In this document: positions 21,056-21,973 of the stretch, piece by piece
How positions within the stretch are numbered: the stretch's first letter is position 1
How the letters are laid out: the number at the start of each line of letters is the position of its first letter
Virus record (IMG/VR): IMGVR_UViG_3300013014_001691
Span: 1 to 21,973 of that record
Strand: one strand, 5' to 3'
From: a virus
DNA: 21,973 nucleotides
Notes under the pieces: generated by a model
The model's database searches: none
What the model saw: the letters and a program-made list of their open reading frames with translations, nothing else
What the model was told of the DNA's origin: nothing
Translations under genes and position numbers: made by a program

Positions 21056-21705
21056 ATATTTGTGCAATTAGTAATCTTTGGGCTTCGGGTGAAGCTATGA
21101 GGAAAGATTTATTTATAGATTTAGATAAACAAGAAGTCATAAGACTTTCTACTGGAAATAAATTGACTCCATTTTTGCGGGGAAATACCAAAAACAAAGA
21201 GGAACATTATTATGCGATTTCATTTTATAGCAATAAAAAATCGAATATCTTATTATTGCATCGTTTATTCTTTTACTGGCGTTACGGATATTTACCAAAA
21301 ATAGTAGACCACATAGATACTAACCGACGAAATAATAACATAGAAAATTTAAGAGAAATAACTCCATCTGGTAGTAGTAGAAACACAAGCAAAAATCAAA
21401 ATAGAAAAAGAAAACCCTCATCAAAACATAAAGGGGTATCCAAAACTCCTTATAATAAATGGCAAGCAAGAATTACAGACTTAAACGGAAAAGATACTCA
21501 TTTAGGTGTTTTCAATAAAGAAGATGATGCTGGTCAAGCATATAATAATAAATTAAGAGAATTGGGCTTAGAAGAAGTATCAGTAATGAATGATACTCCC
21601 CAAGAAAGAGCAAGAGAAAATATTCAATTTGACCCACTACCTCCAGAGATGAATCATCTCAAAGATTTATTTAAGAACCTAGAGCCTCTTGTGGATTTTA
21701 AATGA
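21052..21705 (+). CDS. HNH + AP2-domain homing endonuclease-like protein
   Basis: An HNH_3-type block (LLLHRLFFYWRYG...IVDHIDTNRRNNNIENLREIT) at about residues 65-105 is followed by an AP2 DNA-binding domain (about 125-180: SKHKGVSKTPYNKWQARIT...THLGVFNKEDDAGQAYN), the usual make-up of free-standing phage homing endonucleases. HNH residues (His, Asp-His, Asn) appear intact, so it is probably active. The ATG at 21052 overlaps the upstream stop (ATGA) and is preferred; a later ATG at 21097 (MRKDLFIDL) is also plausible, and the longer TTG frame from 21001 is unlikely. It overlaps the AbrB-like gene by 4 bases. Such genes move by cutting alleles that lack them. Confidence 0.82.
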   Translation: MNICAISNLWASGEAMRKDLFIDLDKQEVIRLSTGNKLTPFLRGNTKNKEEHYYAISFYSNKKSNILLLHRLFFYWRYGYLPKIVDHIDTNRRNNNIENLREITPSGSSRNTSKNQNRKRKPSSKHKGVSKTPYNKWQARITDLNGKDTHLGVFNKEDDAGQAYNNKLRELGLEEVSVMNDTPQERARENIQFDPLPPEMNHLKDLFKNLEPLVDFK

Positions 21706-21887
21706 AATATAACATACCAGTTCAAAAACATAAAGACGGATATCTTTATATAGAGTTTCCAAAAAAGCTAATGAAAAAGATGGGCTGGGAAACTGGTGAT
21801 ACGATAGATTGGCACGATAACAAGGATGGAACTTTTTCTTTGCTTAAAGTCGCAACTCCTTCTAAATCAAAAAAAAACAAAGTTTGA
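21702..21887 (+). CDS. AbrB/MazE-like DNA-binding protein, 61 aa
   Basis: The pattern YNIPVQKHKDGYLYIEFPKK, then MKKMGWETGDTIDWHDNKDG, fits the SpoVT/AbrB swapped-hairpin fold (strand, FPxxLxxxxGWxxGDxIxW, strand), seen in AbrB-type regulators and MazE-like antitoxins. The tail is Lys-rich. No toxin gene is adjacent, so a transcriptional regulator is more likely than an antitoxin. It overlaps the HNH/AP2 gene by 4 bases, and its stop overlaps the -35 of the next promoter. Confidence 0.7.
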   Translation: MKYNIPVQKHKDGYLYIEFPKKLMKKMGWETGDTIDWHDNKDGTFSLLKVATPSKSKKNKV

Positions 21888-21912
21888 CCATTTGGTTAGT
21901 CCAGTATATACT
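21884..21912 (+). promoter_or_regulatory. Sigma70-type promoter, leaderless geometry
   Basis: TTGACC (21884-21889), 17-base spacer, TATACT (21907-21912), 6 bases, ATG at 21919. Confidence 0.65.
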
Positions 21913-21918
21913 GAGACT

Positions 21919-21973
21919 ATGAAGTTAGATACAATTTATAAAAAGACAAAGACTGGCAAAGTCCAAGAGTGGA
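21919..21973 (+). CDS. Partial gene, possibly ATP-dependent DNA ligase
   Basis: Only the first 18 residues are present (MKLDTIYKKTKTGKVQEW) before the window ends. LYKxxxxGKxxxW at the extreme N-terminus is typical, as I recall, of phage ATP-dependent DNA ligases; a WGR-domain protein would look similar. The catalytic KxDG is beyond the window, so the call is tentative. The start is supported by the leaderless-type promoter ending 6 bases upstream. A ligase would fit the DNA-metabolism content. Confidence 0.4.
   Translation, partial: MKLDTIYKKTKTGKVQEW

Noticed and set aside
21702-21887. Toxin-antitoxin pair with the AbrB-like protein as antitoxin
   Set aside because: No toxin-like gene is adjacent within the window; neighbours are an HNH/AP2 protein and a possible ligase.

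Overview
The window looks like part of a large, AT-rich tailed-phage (Caudoviricetes) genome. It has densely packed small genes with many 4-base ATGA stop/start overlaps, phage tRNAs, class Ia ribonucleotide reductase, dCMP deaminase, a T4 gp1-like dNMP kinase, a compact sigma factor, free-standing HNH genes, and many small proteins of types I associate with other phages. No host housekeeping block is visible. NrdB resembles gammaproteobacterial and T4-type enzymes, and the early promoters match the TTGACA/TATAAT consensus, so the host is probably proteobacterial and not Bacteroidota. All three stop codons are used normally.

Layout. 1-355 has no convincing gene; it is hairpin-rich with a locally GC-rich core and may be the end of a structured RNA. 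356-4271 holds a minus-strand hypothetical gene, a membrane/coiled-coil protein, two cysteine-rich proteins, two small minus-strand genes (one with a SEC-C zinc motif) and a minimal nucleotidyltransferase-like protein; these may be virion or late genes. 4276-5385 (minus) is a GMP reductase/IMP dehydrogenase-family enzyme. 5465-9395 is a plus operon: a 21-residue membrane peptide, dCMP deaminase, an exported triple-repeat protein, dNMP kinase, a sigma factor, an SSB-like protein, a glycosyltransferase and a small FmdB-like protein. 9473-13359 is nrdA - FkbM methyltransferase - nrdB. 13387-14979 holds a membrane/coiled-coil protein, a short adenylosuccinate synthetase (PurA/PurZ superfamily) and a small protein. 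14981-16203 holds a cytidylyltransferase, a membrane protein and tRNA-Thr, tRNA-Asn and tRNA-Ser. 16291-17895 holds a small exported protein, a second FkbM methyltransferase, three copies of a 29-bp hairpin repeat and two small phage proteins. 17927-21973 holds a UV-damage endonuclease, an HNH protein, a tiny membrane peptide, a metallophosphoesterase, a hypothetical, an HNH+AP2 protein, an AbrB-like protein and the start of a possible DNA ligase.

Together the enzymes remodel host nucleotides for phage DNA synthesis. RNR, dCMP deaminase and dNMP kinase make dNTPs. The GMPR/IMPDH and PurA-like enzymes could run GMP to IMP to adenylosuccinate, moving guanine into adenine for an AT-rich genome.

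The most striking signal is regulatory. At least nine genes on both strands start directly at the predicted transcription start of a consensus-like promoter: -35, a 16-17 bp spacer, -10, usually 6 bases, then ATG. This suggests a leaderless early transcriptome. A second motif around (A/G)TGTAA(T/A) lies close upstream of other starts and is a candidate late promoter for the phage sigma factor.
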